Assembly: GCF_963924675.1 (NCBI RefSeq)
Contig: NC_089219.1
Coordinates: 146,588,288 to 146,652,287 of the forward strand
Direction of reading: 5' to 3'
Length of the DNA: 64,000 bases
From: Phocoena phocoena
Taxonomy: Eukaryota; Chordata; Mammalia; Artiodactyla; Phocoenidae
Position 1 is the first letter of the stretch. Each line of letters begins with the position of its first letter. The translations under genes and the position numbers were made by a program. The notes under the pieces are model-generated. The model ran no database searches. It saw only the letters and a list, made by a program, of their open reading frames with translations, and was not told where the DNA came from. Shown piece by piece: positions 11,718 through 20,786 of this stretch.

Positions 11718-12290
11718 GTAGAGAGAATTATTAGAAGTATGAGGAAAGAAAGAAGGAAAGGAGGAAAGGAAGGAAGGAAGAAAGAAGCAAAGAAGGAAAG
11801 AAAGGAGGGAGGGAGGGAGGAAGGAAGGAAGGAAGGAGGGAAAGAAGGGGAAAATGTAGAGAGAATTATTAGAAGTTTGAGGAAAGAAAGAGGGAAAGGA
11901 GGAAAGGAAGGAAGGAAGAAAGAAGCAAAGAAGGAAAGAAAGGAGGTAGGGAGGGAGGGAGGAAGGAAGGAAAGAAGGAGGGAAAGAAGGAGAAAATGTA
12001 GAGAGAATTAGTAGAAGTTTGAGGAAAGAGAGAAGGAAAGGAGGAAAGGAAGGAAGGAAGAAAGAAGCAAAGAAGGAAAGAAAGGAGGGAGGGAGGGAGG
12101 AAGGAGGGAAGGTAGGAGGGAAAGAAGGAGAAAATGTAGAGAGAATTAGTAGAAGTTTGAGGAAAGAAAGAAGGAAAGGAGGAAAGGAGGAAAGGAAGGA
12201 AGGAAGAAAGAAGCAAAGAAGGAAAGAAAGGAGGGAGGGAGGGAGGAAGGGAGGAAGGAAGGAAGGAAAGAAGGAAAAAAGACAGAAAGA
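11718..12290. repeat. GGAA-rich tandem array, about 4 x 140 bp, in L1 A 5' UTR
   Basis: Units restart at GTAGAGAGAATTA: 11718, 11856, 11998 and 12136 (periods 138, 142, 138). Each contains a long run of GGAA/GAAAG/GGAGG purine blocks. In D and B the same position holds only a short GAAA tract (about 62833-62860 and 29340-29425), so the array expanded in the A lineage. Confidence 0.9.
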
Positions 12291-12400
12291 AAGAAGATAC
12301 AGTAAAAATAAAATAAAGTATAATATAGTTATTGTACTAAAAAATATTTAGAACAAAAAAAAAAAGAAAAAGAAAAAAAAAAAAAAAAAAAAAAGAACAG

Positions 12401-13400
12401 ATAGAACCCTAGGACAAATGCTGGAAACAAAGCTATACAGAGAAAATCTTACACAGAAGCATACACATACGTGTTCACAAAGAGAGGCAAAGTGGGAAAA
12501 ATCATAAATCCTGCTCCCAGAGACCACCTCCTCAACCTGGGGTGATTCGCTGTCTAAAGGAGGGAAGGAAGGAAGGAAAGAAAGAAAGAACGAAGGTAAA
12601 GTACAATAAAGTTATTACAATTAAAATTAATTATTAAGAAAAAAAATTTTTTTTTTTTTAAAATAAAAACATGGACGGATAGAGCCCTAGGACAAATGTT
12701 GGAAGCAAAGCTATACAGAGAAAATCTTACACAGAAGCATACACATACACGTTCACAAAGAGAGGCAAAGGGGGAAAAATCCTAAATCCTGCTCCCAGAG
12801 ACCACCTCCTCAACCTGGGGTGATTTGCTGTCTAAAGGAGGGAAGGAAGGAAGGAAAGAAAGAAAGAAAGAACGAAGGTAAAGTACAATAAAGTTATTGC
12901 AATTAAAATTAATTATTAAGAAAGAAAAAAAATTTTTTTTTTTTTTTAAAAAACCATGGAAGGATAGAGCCCTAGGACAACTATTGGGAGCAAAGCTATA
13001 CAGAGAAAATCTTACACAGAAGCATACACCTACACGTTCACAAAGAGAGGCAAAGGGGGAAAAATCATAAATCCTGCTCCCAGAGACCACCTCCTCAATT
13101 TGGGGTGATTAGTTGTCTAAAGGAGGGAAGGAAGGAAGGAAAGAAAGAAAGAAAGAACGAAGGTAAAGTTCAATAAAGTTATTACAATTAAAATTAATTA
13201 TTAAAAAAAAATTTTTTTTTTTTTTAAAAAAAAAAAAACCCATGGACGGATAGAGCCCTAGGACAAATGGTGGAAACAAGAGTATACAGACAAAATCTCA
13301 CACAGAAGCATACATGCCCACATTCACAAAAAGAGGAAAAGGGAAAAAAATCACCGATCTCGCTCCTAAATTCCCCCTCTTCAATTTGGGCTCACTCCCT
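12401..13400. repeat. Tandem array of about 285-bp monomers in L1 A 5' UTR
   Basis: The marker CCCTAGGAC recurs at 12407, 12685, 12970 and 13256 (periods 278, 285, 286). Three full units are followed by a partial fourth that continues into the unique GC-rich 5' UTR. Each full unit includes an A-rich/T-rich stretch, a GGAAGGAAGG tract and a CACGTTCACAAAGAGAGGCA-like block. B and D carry one unit only (around 29520 and 62978). Confidence 0.9.
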
Positions 13401-14085
13401 GTCTATTCAGGTATTCCACAATGCAGGGCACATCAAGTTGATTGTGGAGCTTCAATCCGCCGCCTCCGCGGCTGCCGGGAGAGACCTCCCCCTCTCCTCC
13501 CTGCTCTCACAGCTCACAGGAGCTCAGCTTTGTACCCGGCCCTGCCCCTGCGCGCTGATCGCTGGAGGGCGTCTGTTTTTTTTGCTCAGACAGGACGGGG
13601 TTAAAGGAGCCGCTGATTCGGGAGCTCCGGCTCACTCAGGCCGGGGGTTGGGGGATGGGGGAAGGCGGGGCACTGCGTGCGGGGCGGGCCTGCGGCGGCA
13701 GAGGCGGCGTGACGCTGCGGCAGAGGCCGGCGTGACGCTGCACCAGCCTGAGACCCGCCGTGCGGGAAGCTGTCCCCAGATCCCGGGAACCCGGCAGTGG
13801 CGGCCTGCACAGGCTCCGCGGAAGAGGGGCGCGGAGAGTGACCTGTGCTCGCATACAGCCCCCCTGGTGGCGGCAGCAGCAGCCCCAGCGTCTCCCGCCC
13901 GTCTCTGGGCTCCGCAGTTTCAGCCGCGGCTCGCGCCCGTCTCTGGGGCTCGCGCTTCCCGCCGCGGCTCGCGCCCGTCTCGGGGGCTCGCGCCCTCAGC
14001 CGAGGCTCGCGCCCGTCTCTGGGGTTTGCGCTTTTTAGCCGCGGCTCGCGCCCTTCTCTGGAGTTCCTTTAAGCAGCGCTCTTAA
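13267..14085 (+). CDS. Antisense ORF in L1 A 5' UTR, 272 codons (ORF0-like candidate)
   Basis: An open frame on the strand opposite L1 transcription, spanning the GC-rich 5' UTR. It is Ala/Arg/Pro-rich. A core (phrases VTLHQPE, QWRPAQAP, SDLCSHT, LVAAAAA) is kept in the same frame in B (29764-30156), E (31879-32109) and D (63382-63615). Primate L1 has an antisense ORF0 of about 70 residues in its 5' UTR; homology is not implied. GC-rich sequence has few stops by chance, so coding status is unproven. The last part consists of the translated 39-bp repeats. Confidence 0.3.
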   Translation: MVETRVYRQNLTQKHTCPHSQKEEKGKKSPISLLNSPSSIWAHSLSIQVFHNAGHIKLIVELQSAASAAAGRDLPLSSLLSQLTGAQLCTRPCPCALIAGGRLFFLLRQDGVKGAADSGAPAHSGRGLGDGGRRGTACGAGLRRQRRRDAAAEAGVTLHQPETRRAGSCPQIPGTRQWRPAQAPRKRGAESDLCSHTAPLVAAAAAPASPARLWAPQFQPRLAPVSGARASRRGSRPSRGLAPSAEARARLWGLRFLAAARALLWSSFKQRS

Positions 14086-14470
14086 ACCCCTCTCCTCGCG
14101 CGCCAGGAAACAAAGAGGGAAGAAAAAGTCTCTTGCCTCTTCGGCCGGTGCAGGCTTTTCCCCGAACTCCCTCCCGGCTAGTCGTGGCGCACCAACCCCT
14201 CCAGGCTATGCTCAAGCCGCCAACCCCAGTCCTCTCCCCGCGCTCCGTCCAAAACCGAAACCCGAGCCTCAGCTCGCAGCCCCGCCCGCCCCGGCGGGTA
14301 AGCAGACAAGCCTCTCGGGTTGGTGAGTGCCGGTCGGCACCGATCGTCTGTGCAGGAATCCCCCCGCTTTGCCCTCCGCACCCGTCGCTGTGCTCCACTC
14401 CGCGGTCCCGAAGCTCCCCCCTCCGCCTCCCGCAGTCTCCTCCCGCGGAGGGGCTTCCTAGTGTGTGGAA
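13440..14470. promoter_or_regulatory. CpG-rich island in L1 A 5' UTR
   Basis: Dense CpG, including many GCGCCCG and CCGCGGC blocks, in an otherwise AT-rich window. The matching segments of B (29700-30600) and especially E (31740-32500) show many CpG to TpG/CpA changes, so A is the youngest or least decayed by methylation. Confidence 0.8.
13885..14070. repeat. GC-rich 35-40 bp tandem repeats
   Basis: The phrase CGCCCGTCTC (or close variants, CGCCCTTCTC in the last) recurs about five times at 35-40 bp spacing, with GCCGCGGCTCGCG before most copies. B, D and E have only two such phrases at the same place, so this is a third array expanded in A. Confidence 0.85.
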
Positions 14471-14703
14471 ACTTTTCCTCCTTTACAGCTCCCTCCCACT
14501 GGTGCAGGTGCCGTCCTTATTCTTTTGTCTCTGTTTTTTCTTTTTTCTTTTGCCCTACCCAGGTACGTGGGGAGTTTCTTGCCTTTTGGGAGCTCTGAGG
14601 TCTTCTGCCAGCCTTCAGTAGGTGTTCGGTAGGAGTTGTTCCACGTGTATATGTATTTCTGGTGTATCCGTGAGGAGGAAGGCGATCTCCACGTCTTACT
14701 CTT

Positions 14704-14713
14704 CCGCCATCTT
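14704..14713 (-). promoter_or_regulatory. YY1-type motif at L1 A 5' edge
   Basis: AAGATGGCGG on the minus strand. In human L1 a YY1 site at the same place directs the start of transcription. The same motif ends B (30806-30815) and E (32765-32774), which fixes the normal 5' end of this subfamily within roughly a dozen bases. Confidence 0.75.
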
Positions 14714-14726
14714 CCCGCCCAGCCCC

Positions 14727-14832
14727 TTACCACAATTTTTAAGTAAAAGTTTTTTTAAAAAAACTGAATTGCCATTTTTCATTGATTCCTAGAACAACTT
14801 CTTCCTGCTTTTCCAGCCTCATTCTCCCACTC
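14727..14832 (-). other. Non-L1 segment inside the TSD: probable 5' transduction
   Basis: About 106 bp lie between the usual L1 5' edge (GGGGCTGGGCGGG before the YY1 motif) and the right TSD copy. The segment has no similarity to the 5' edges of B or E. Its place inside the TSD means it was inserted together with the L1, most simply because the source transcript started upstream of the element. Confidence 0.7.
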
Positions 14833-14845
14833 ATGACTTGCTTCT
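14833..14845. repeat. Target-site duplication of L1 A, right copy
   Basis: ATGACTTGCTTCT, identical to 6026-6038, followed by AACCAATAAAATATG, the continuation of the old repeat interrupted at 6038. Confidence 0.95.
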
Positions 14846-15449
14846 AACCAATAAAATATGACAAAGGTCATGGGATGCCATTCCTGTGACTATGGTAGGT
14901 TAAGTAAAACTCCGTGTTGCTAGCAGATTCACTTACAAGCTCTTTTTGCTGGCTTGATGAAGTAAATGGCAATGTTGGGGAAACCTACTTGGCAAGAAGC
15001 TACAGGTGGCCTCCAGCCTCCAGCCAGTAAGAATCTGGGCTCTTGGGCTTCCCTGGTGGCGCAGTGGTTGAGAGTCCGCTTGCCGATGCAGGGGACATGG
15101 GTTCGTGCCCCAGTCTGGGAAGATCCCACGTGCCGCAGAGCGGCTGGGCCCATGAGCCATGGCTGCTGAGCCTGTGCGTCTGAAGCCTGTGCACCACAAT
15201 GGGAGAGGCCACAGCAGTGAGAGGCCCGCATACCAAAAAAAAAAAAAATGAGCTTTAAAGCAGATTTTCCACCAGTTGAGCTTCCAGATGAGAACACAGC
15301 CCAGCTAACACCTTGATTGCTGCCTTGCAAAGGACCCAGATAAGCCATTCCTAGACTCCTGACCCACAGAAACTGTGAAATAATAATGTATGTTACTTTA
15401 AGCCACTCAGTTAGTGGTAATCTGTTAGGCAGCAATAGAAAATTAATAC
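14846..15449 (+). mobile_element. Old LTR-like repeat, right part, with SINE inside
   Basis: Continuation of 5937-6038. It ends with ACAGAAACTGTGAAATAATA, a TTTAAGCCACTCAG-like phrase and AATTAATACA, a terminus layout like that of the LTR at 19710-20056. Without the two inserts it is about 500 bp long. Confidence 0.5.
15045..15248 (+). mobile_element. CHR-type tRNA-derived SINE, full length
   Basis: It starts GGGCTTCCCTGGTGGCGCAG, has a B-box-like GGGTTCGTGCCCC, ends GTGAGAGGCCCGCATACC and carries a 14-nt A tail. Several CpGs have decayed. It lies inside the old LTR; the TSD is not clear. Confidence 0.9.
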
Positions 15450-15810
15450 AATCTACATTGTTACAGAATTTTGAAACCTTTTATTTTGTTGATATTGAGT
15501 TTCCTAACTGTTTTTCATACTTAGTATGCTGCTTGAGTTTTTGAAAATGAAATATTTTGAGAGCAGCAGTTTTATAGTGTAATCGCAGGAAAAATAGGAC
15601 TCTGGGGAACCCACAAGGAAAGCATTTTTTAAAATGATCTGGTGTCAGAAATTCCACTCTTGAGGATTTGCCCGTAGAAATAAATTTTTAATAGCTATTG
15701 GCAAATTACTCTCCAAAACGAGTATAATGGAAATGTTATAATTCACATTTCCACAACAGTGTATAAGTACCCTTTTTCCTACATCCTGTAACAAATTACT
15801 CCTATCCATC

Positions 15811-16215
15811 TGTTTTAGTTTTCTAGGGCTGCCATAACAAGGCCACAGAGACTGGATGGCTTAACAATTGACATTTATTTTCTTACATTTCTGAAGGCTA
15901 GAAGTCTGAGATCAAGGTCTTCAACAGGATTGGCTTCTTCTGAGGCCTCCCTCCTTGGCTCGTGGTTGGCTGACTTCCTCATGTTTTCACATGGTCTCTA
16001 CTCTGTGTGTTTATATCCAAATTTCCTCTTTATATAAGGATACCAGTCATATTGGATTACAGCCCACTCCAATGACCTCATTTTAACTGAATTACCTCTT
16101 TAATAAAGACCCTATATCCAAATACAGTTACATTCTGAGGTATTGAGGGTTAGGACTTCAACATGTGAATTTTGGGGAAAAGACACACTTCAGCCTATAA
16201 CACCATGCCATAACA
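15811..16215 (-). mobile_element. Old solo LTR (MaLR/ERVL-like) with 5-bp TSD
   Basis: Reads TGTTTTAGTTTTCTAGGGCT to ATAACA, with TG/CA ends. CCATC at 15806-15810 is repeated exactly at 16216-16220. An alternative right end at 16202 gives CCATG, one mismatch; the last 13 bp look like a small duplication. Family assignment is from general layout only. Confidence 0.65.
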
Positions 16216-16220
16216 CCATC

Positions 16221-16639
16221 CTTTATGGCTCAGCTTAAATATCACTTCCTCAGGGAAACACTTCCTGACTCTGAAAGAAGTTTGCATCCCTCTGTTTTAT
16301 ATATATACACACACACATATACATAAATGTTCCTACACTTCTCCTTTATGACATATCATAATTGTAATATTATCTCATTTTTATAAAACAAACCATGATG
16401 TTCTCCTTTATATAAAGTTTGTATATTTGTGTGTAATAATATGAAAATGGAGAAAGGTATAGAAAGATACAATCTAGACTGGTAACATTGGTTACATGGG
16501 GACTAGAGGGGAGGGTCCAGTAAGAAGAGTGGGAGAGATATAGTAAGCAAGCAAACAAAAAAAAAAAACCCTAAATCAACAACAAGAGCTGAAGAAATAT
16601 GATGTCCATGTATGCATGGATAATATTATACAATTTATT
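16221..16639. other. Intergenic DNA, no feature recognised
   Basis: AT-rich; includes a short (TA)n/(CA)n tract near 16300-16325 and an A-run near 16557. No gene or clear repeat. Confidence 0.4.
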
Positions 16640-16985
16640 ATTCAAAAAAATTTTTTTCATTGCCTATCTATTGTTGTATGGACAAAGAATTGCAAACTCT
16701 AAGTGACATTGGAATAAACATTTCTTTATCTTCTATATCTGTGGCTTAGCTGGGCTGGCAGGGAAGACATCACTCAACGTGGCTCTCACCCTCTTCCTGG
16801 GATCAGCAGGAAGGCTGGTACAGGCTCTTCTCATGGAATGGCAGAAGCTCAAGAGGTCAAGAGGAGATGTGAGAGGCATCTTTGGGCCTCGGCTTGACAC
16901 TGGCAGATTGTCACTTATTGGCCAAAGAAAGTGACAAAATCAAGGTATGAGGAAGTGTACTCTAAGCCTAGACTTGGGGATAGGA
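16640..16985 (-). mobile_element. Possible decayed LTR relic
   Basis: The phrase around TTGCCTATCTATTGTTGTATGG and a following GTGGCTTAGCTGGGCTGGCA resemble the layout of the minus-strand LTR at 4748-5321. No TSD or ends are certain. Confidence 0.3.
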
Positions 16986-17141
16986 GAGGGAGTTAATAAT
17001 TCTGATCTAATCTACAAATGTAAATATAAATATGTATTTAGAGTTATGCATTTCTATGTGTACATAAAGAGTTTTATGAAAGACTAGACCTCAAATTAAT
17101 AGGAGTTTTGTGAACATGGTAGATTTTGAAATCGTTTTTAC

Positions 17142-17454
17142 TTTAAAAAAAATTTATTTTTTTATTTTTGGCTGTGTTGGGTCTTTGTTGCTGTGCACGC
17201 GCTTTCCCTAGTTGCAGTGAGCAGAGGCTACTCTTTGTTGTGGTGTGCAGGCTTCTCATTGCTGTGGCTTCTCTTGTTGCAGAACACGGGCTCTAGGCAT
17301 GTGAGCTTCAGTAGTTGTGGCACGTGGGCTCAGTAGTTGTGGCTCATGGACTTAGATGCTCTGCAGCATGTGGGATCTTCCCAGACCAGGGCTCAAACCC
17401 ATGTCCCCGGCACTGGCAGGTGGATTCTTAACCACTGCACCACAAGGGAAGTCC
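17142..17454 (-). mobile_element. CHR-1-like SINE, about 310 bp
   Basis: On the plus strand it runs from an A/T-rich tail through TTTGGCTGTGTTGGGTCTTTG to ACCACTGCACCACAAGGGAAG, the complement of the tRNA-derived head. Internal short repeats with CAGTAGTTGTGG are typical of this longer form. A weak TACTTT direct repeat (17139-17144, 17457-17462) may be the TSD. Confidence 0.85.
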
Positions 17455-17795
17455 CCTACTTTTTGTTTTCTTTACTTATGTGTTGTTTAAATTTTTGCCA
17501 TCCATACACTTTTGTATAATCTTACCATAACAATAAAGATATTTTATTGGGGGATAAAAGTAATTTTTTCAGGTGAGGGTATAGTGGGAAGAGGGAAGAG
17601 CAATGTAAGCAAAGAAAGCCCTCCAGATTCAGGCCAGCTTGACACACAGCCATGAATATATAAATAAGCAAAATATTTTCTGTCATCATGCAAAACCACT
17701 GAGTTGAGTCATGTAGATACTCAACTATAACTTGGTATATTATCATCCTAACTTAATTTAATAATTATTTTATACTCTGTAAGAAAATATACTAA

Positions 17796-17970
17796 AGCAG
17801 TGGATCCCCAGAACCTAACTTATCTCTAACCCCTCAGGGAGATTTTCAAATTAAATAAATTTCAAAGCCTTATTGCTCACTCAAGTCCATGACATGGGGC
17901 TTAGAAATCAGCATTTTCGCCCAGCTTCCAGACAATTTTTATGATTACCCACATTTGGAAACCCTTGGAT
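17796..17970. mobile_element. MER5-like DNA transposon relic
   Basis: It starts with GCAGTGGATCCCCAGAACC and ends with ACATTTGGAAACCCTTG, which resemble decayed hAT-type MER5 inverted ends (consensus like CAGTGGTTCTCAAAC). A faint match only. Confidence 0.35.
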
Positions 17971-19704
17971 AAAGCTAATTTTGTAGAGTTTTTCCTGCAT
18001 GCCCTCTTCCACACAGATGAAAAAAGCAAGGAAGAAACTAATGACCATAATTTGGGAGGATAGGGGAGATGGAAATGTTGAGAATGCTTGGATATGCAGG
18101 AAGGGAACTCCATGAGAGAGAAAGTGGAGGAAAACGAAGGAAGATGCAGCTCCTCTGACAAGCTTGTCAAGTTTGTCTCAATGTGGAGAAGCAAAACCAA
18201 ACTGACAGCTACTTAACAATCTGGACCAGTTTTCAAAAGTTCTTTGTATTACAGCCAAAGGAATTTGAAATTTACAGCCATCCAAAGTAAAGTAATTTCC
18301 TCCTTGTATTTCACATGGGTAAAATGTGCTGAGAAAAGTAAACCTAGACTAAAAGTACAGAATACATATTTCTTGTCCTCTTGCCCTTCTTAAGGGCTGA
18401 AAAATTCCATTTCTACCCATTGCATCTTAAACATCTCACTTGCTCACTTTTGGATGGAGTCTTATACTCCAGGCTATAAAAGATAAACACAAAGTCCTGT
18501 CAGGTACAAAGATCCCAATTTTTAGCCACAAATTTGACCAATTTGTCCCTTGTGTCAATAATTAAGAGGGCCAAGAAAAGAGTGAAGAACAAATAAAAAT
18601 GTGATTAGAATTACAAAAGAAAACACAAGTTACGAAACTCAAACTAGGATCTGGTTCTACTGAAATGTGCTGACTCTGGTCTGGGGGAAATGCCACTCTA
18701 CTGTGGCTAGACCCAAGGAGTTCAAACACGGCCCCTTCTCTCCCTCAACTTTTCCATCCATTATTCTTCCCTAACGTCTGCCATTCACCACTATATTAAA
18801 CGTGGTGATGTCTTCATAAAAACAAAAGCAAAACAAAACTTCCAGTTCTCCTAGACATATACCATAAAATACTCAAGGTTAAAAGCACTGCCTTCCCTTC
18901 TCAAGGGGCAGAAACTTAACCACATGAATATCACTTCTCTTTAGGTTGTTTTGGAGAATATTTTTTGTAGACCAAATTTACTTAGTAATTTTATAAAAAC
19001 AGCTGCACACTCACTTCCAATTTGAACGAGCGAAGTGCTTTTAAAATCCTTTAAGTTCATTTGAAGCGCAGTTAAATATAGTGCTCCAATTTAGTAAATG
19101 TGTGCAATTTGTTTTCAGATTTCAATTGTTTCAGTTTTGTTCCAGTGTCAGGCTAGGCTGCCACAATTAAAACAGTCTTAGAAATAAAAGGATGAGTCCA
19201 GTTAAATAAATATTTTTGTGTTATATTTGGTCTCACTGAGAGAAGAGTTTTTTCCTTCTGATAAAGGGACAGCAGGTTGGGAAGTGCTACGTCAATGATG
19301 TTTATGAGTTAAAAAGTTGTTAATACAGCTTATCATCTGATGCTTTGAAATGGAGGTGGGGAAAGGAAGCAGAATGCTTTAGGTGATTATTTTAACAATA
19401 TGTTAAGCCATACTCTTATTCCAATTTCCAAGATAGTGACCCAGAAAGAGATAAAAGAAGGAAAGGAAAGATTGAGCCAGAGAACGACTTTAGAATGTTT
19501 GAAAACTGGGTCAGATGGCAGCATTCCTCCCATTGCTCTTCCTAAATTCAAGTCCTCGAATGCATCTTGTTTCTCAAACAGAGTTTATTTTGCCTTAAGG
19601 GAAGTCCTAGGAGTTTATTTTTTTTAATGCTAAGAACTTAACCAAAACTTCAACCAAAATAGCAAAGCAATTCAGATTGTTTTCATTGTTTTCAGGGGAC
19701 CAAT
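17971..19704. other. Intergenic DNA, no feature recognised
   Basis: Mixed sequence with only short unassigned frames, for example 17901-18200 (minus) and 19400-19627 (plus), with no recognisable domain. This is one of the longer non-repeat stretches in the window. Confidence 0.45.
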
Positions 19705-19709
19705 GATAG

Positions 19710-20056
19710 TGTTAGGGACTGAATGTCTGTCTCTCCAAAATATTTAATGTGATGGTATTTGGAGGTGGTATCTTTGAGAAGTAATTGGGTTTACATGAGA
19801 TCATGCGAGAGGGACCTGCATGGTGGGATTAGTATCTTTATAAAAAGAGGGAGAGACAATAGAGTTCTTTTTCTCTCCCCCATAAGAGCAAGGAGATAGC
19901 CATCTACAAGCAGGAAGAGAGTCCTCACCAGAAACTAAATCTGCCCGCACCTTGATCTTGGACTTGCAGCCTCCAGAACTCTGAGAAACAAATGTCTGTT
20001 GTTTAAGTCACCAAGTCTATGGTATTTTGTTATAACAGCCTGAGCTGATTAATACA
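19710..20056 (+). mobile_element. Solo LTR (MLT1/MaLR-like) with exact 5-bp TSD
   Basis: 347 bp, TG...CA ends, flanked by exact GATAG at 19705-19709 and 20057-20061. Internal phrases (TGATGGTATTTGGAGGTGGT, GGGATTAGTATCTTTATAAA, GCCTCCAGAACTCTGAGAAA) match the general layout of MaLR LTRs. Confidence 0.8.
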
Positions 20057-20309
20057 GATAGGTTAAAGAGAGTAGTAGTCATGGGATGTACAGGACAATC
20101 TTAAAAGTAAGTGATGGGACATGTAGCCCGAGCATAACAGAAATAAAGGTAGAATAGGTACAAGTTAATCAGCTGGTCTTGTGAAAACCAGACTTAAAAG
20201 GAATATATAGGACTTCTACTTCCAACCATTACTGAAGTAATTGGTCTTGAATTTCCTATCCTACCTACAATAAGAAAACCAGACAAAACGTATGTTTTCA
20301 AGATATTTC

Positions 20310-20786
20310 TTTATTTTTGGTTTTCAGCAGTTTGACTCTGATATGTTAACTAGCTGTGATTTTCATTGTATTTATCCTGCCTGGGATTTGTTGAGTTTAC
20401 TGGATCTGCTAGTTAACATGTTCCACCAAATTTGGGAAATTTTCAGCTATTATTCATCAAATATTTTTCCTATCCCATCTTCTCTCTTCTCTTACTCTGG
20501 GACTCCAATTACATTGTCTCATAGGGTTTTGAAATGGTTCATTCTTTTTTCTCTTTGTTCTTCATATTGGATAATTTCTTTGGATCTTTTTAGAGTTCCC
20601 TGATTCTTTCTACTGCCATCTCAAATGTGATGTTGAGTCCATCTAGCTAACTTACCATTTCTATCATTCTACTCTTTATTTCTATTTGTTCTTAAAATAT
20701 ATATATAATTTCCACATGTCTGTTGAGATTATCTATCTGTTCACACATCAAGACCATGTTTTCCTTTAATATTTGAACACATTTAA
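20310..20786 (-). mobile_element. Ancient L1 relic, left of the composite L1
   Basis: Old antisense L1 text (TTTCAGCAGTTTGACTCTGA onward) that breaks at 20786 and resumes at 32785, so it was the landing site of the composite L1. It overlaps in content with 5327-5640 and 33690-33870. Confidence 0.6.
20774..20786. repeat. TSD of composite L1, left copy
   Basis: TGAACACATTTAA, matching TGAACACAATTTAA at 32785-32798 with one base inserted or lost. The implied nick ATTT/AA fits the L1 endonuclease. Confidence 0.75.

Larger units (their letters stand above)
11197..14726 (-). promoter_or_regulatory. L1 A 5' UTR / internal Pol II promoter
   Basis: About 3.5 kb between the ORF1 start and the L1 5' edge, compared with about 2.0 kb in B and 1.9 kb in E. 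From ORF1 outward: a conserved region with a small upstream frame, a GGAA-rich array, a 285-bp tandem array, then a GC- and CpG-rich segment. The extra length compared with B, D and E comes from the arrays. L1 transcription is known to start from such an internal promoter. Confidence 0.85.
6039..14832 (-). mobile_element. Full-length, apparently intact L1 retrotransposon (element A)
   Basis: A complete L1 in minus orientation. From its 3' end leftward: a tail of about 25 uninterrupted T on the plus strand (6038-6062), 3' UTR to 6428, intact ORF2 (6429-10247), a 55-bp spacer, intact ORF1 (10303-11196), and a 3.5-kb CpG-rich 5' UTR reaching a YY1-type motif at 14704-14713. An exact 13-bp TSD flanks it. 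About 106 bp of non-L1 DNA (14727-14832) lies inside the TSD at the 5' side. The perfect TSD, pure tail, retained CpGs and two open frames all indicate a recent insertion; activity cannot be shown from sequence alone. Confidence 0.95.

Noticed and set aside
11739..12351. Lys/Glu/Arg-rich frames (plus) and Ser/Phe/Leu-rich frames (minus)
   Set aside because: Translations of the GGAA tandem array; composition is purely that of the repeat.
12361..13230. CRISPR-like array
   Set aside because: Repeats are long (about 285 bp), head-to-tail without unique spacers, and lie within a mammalian L1 5' UTR.
13314..13604. Several overlapping 60-110 codon frames on both strands in the GC-rich segment of L1 A
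   Set aside because: All lie within the L1 5' UTR and overlap each other; GC-rich DNA has few stops. Only the frames shared between several copies are listed.
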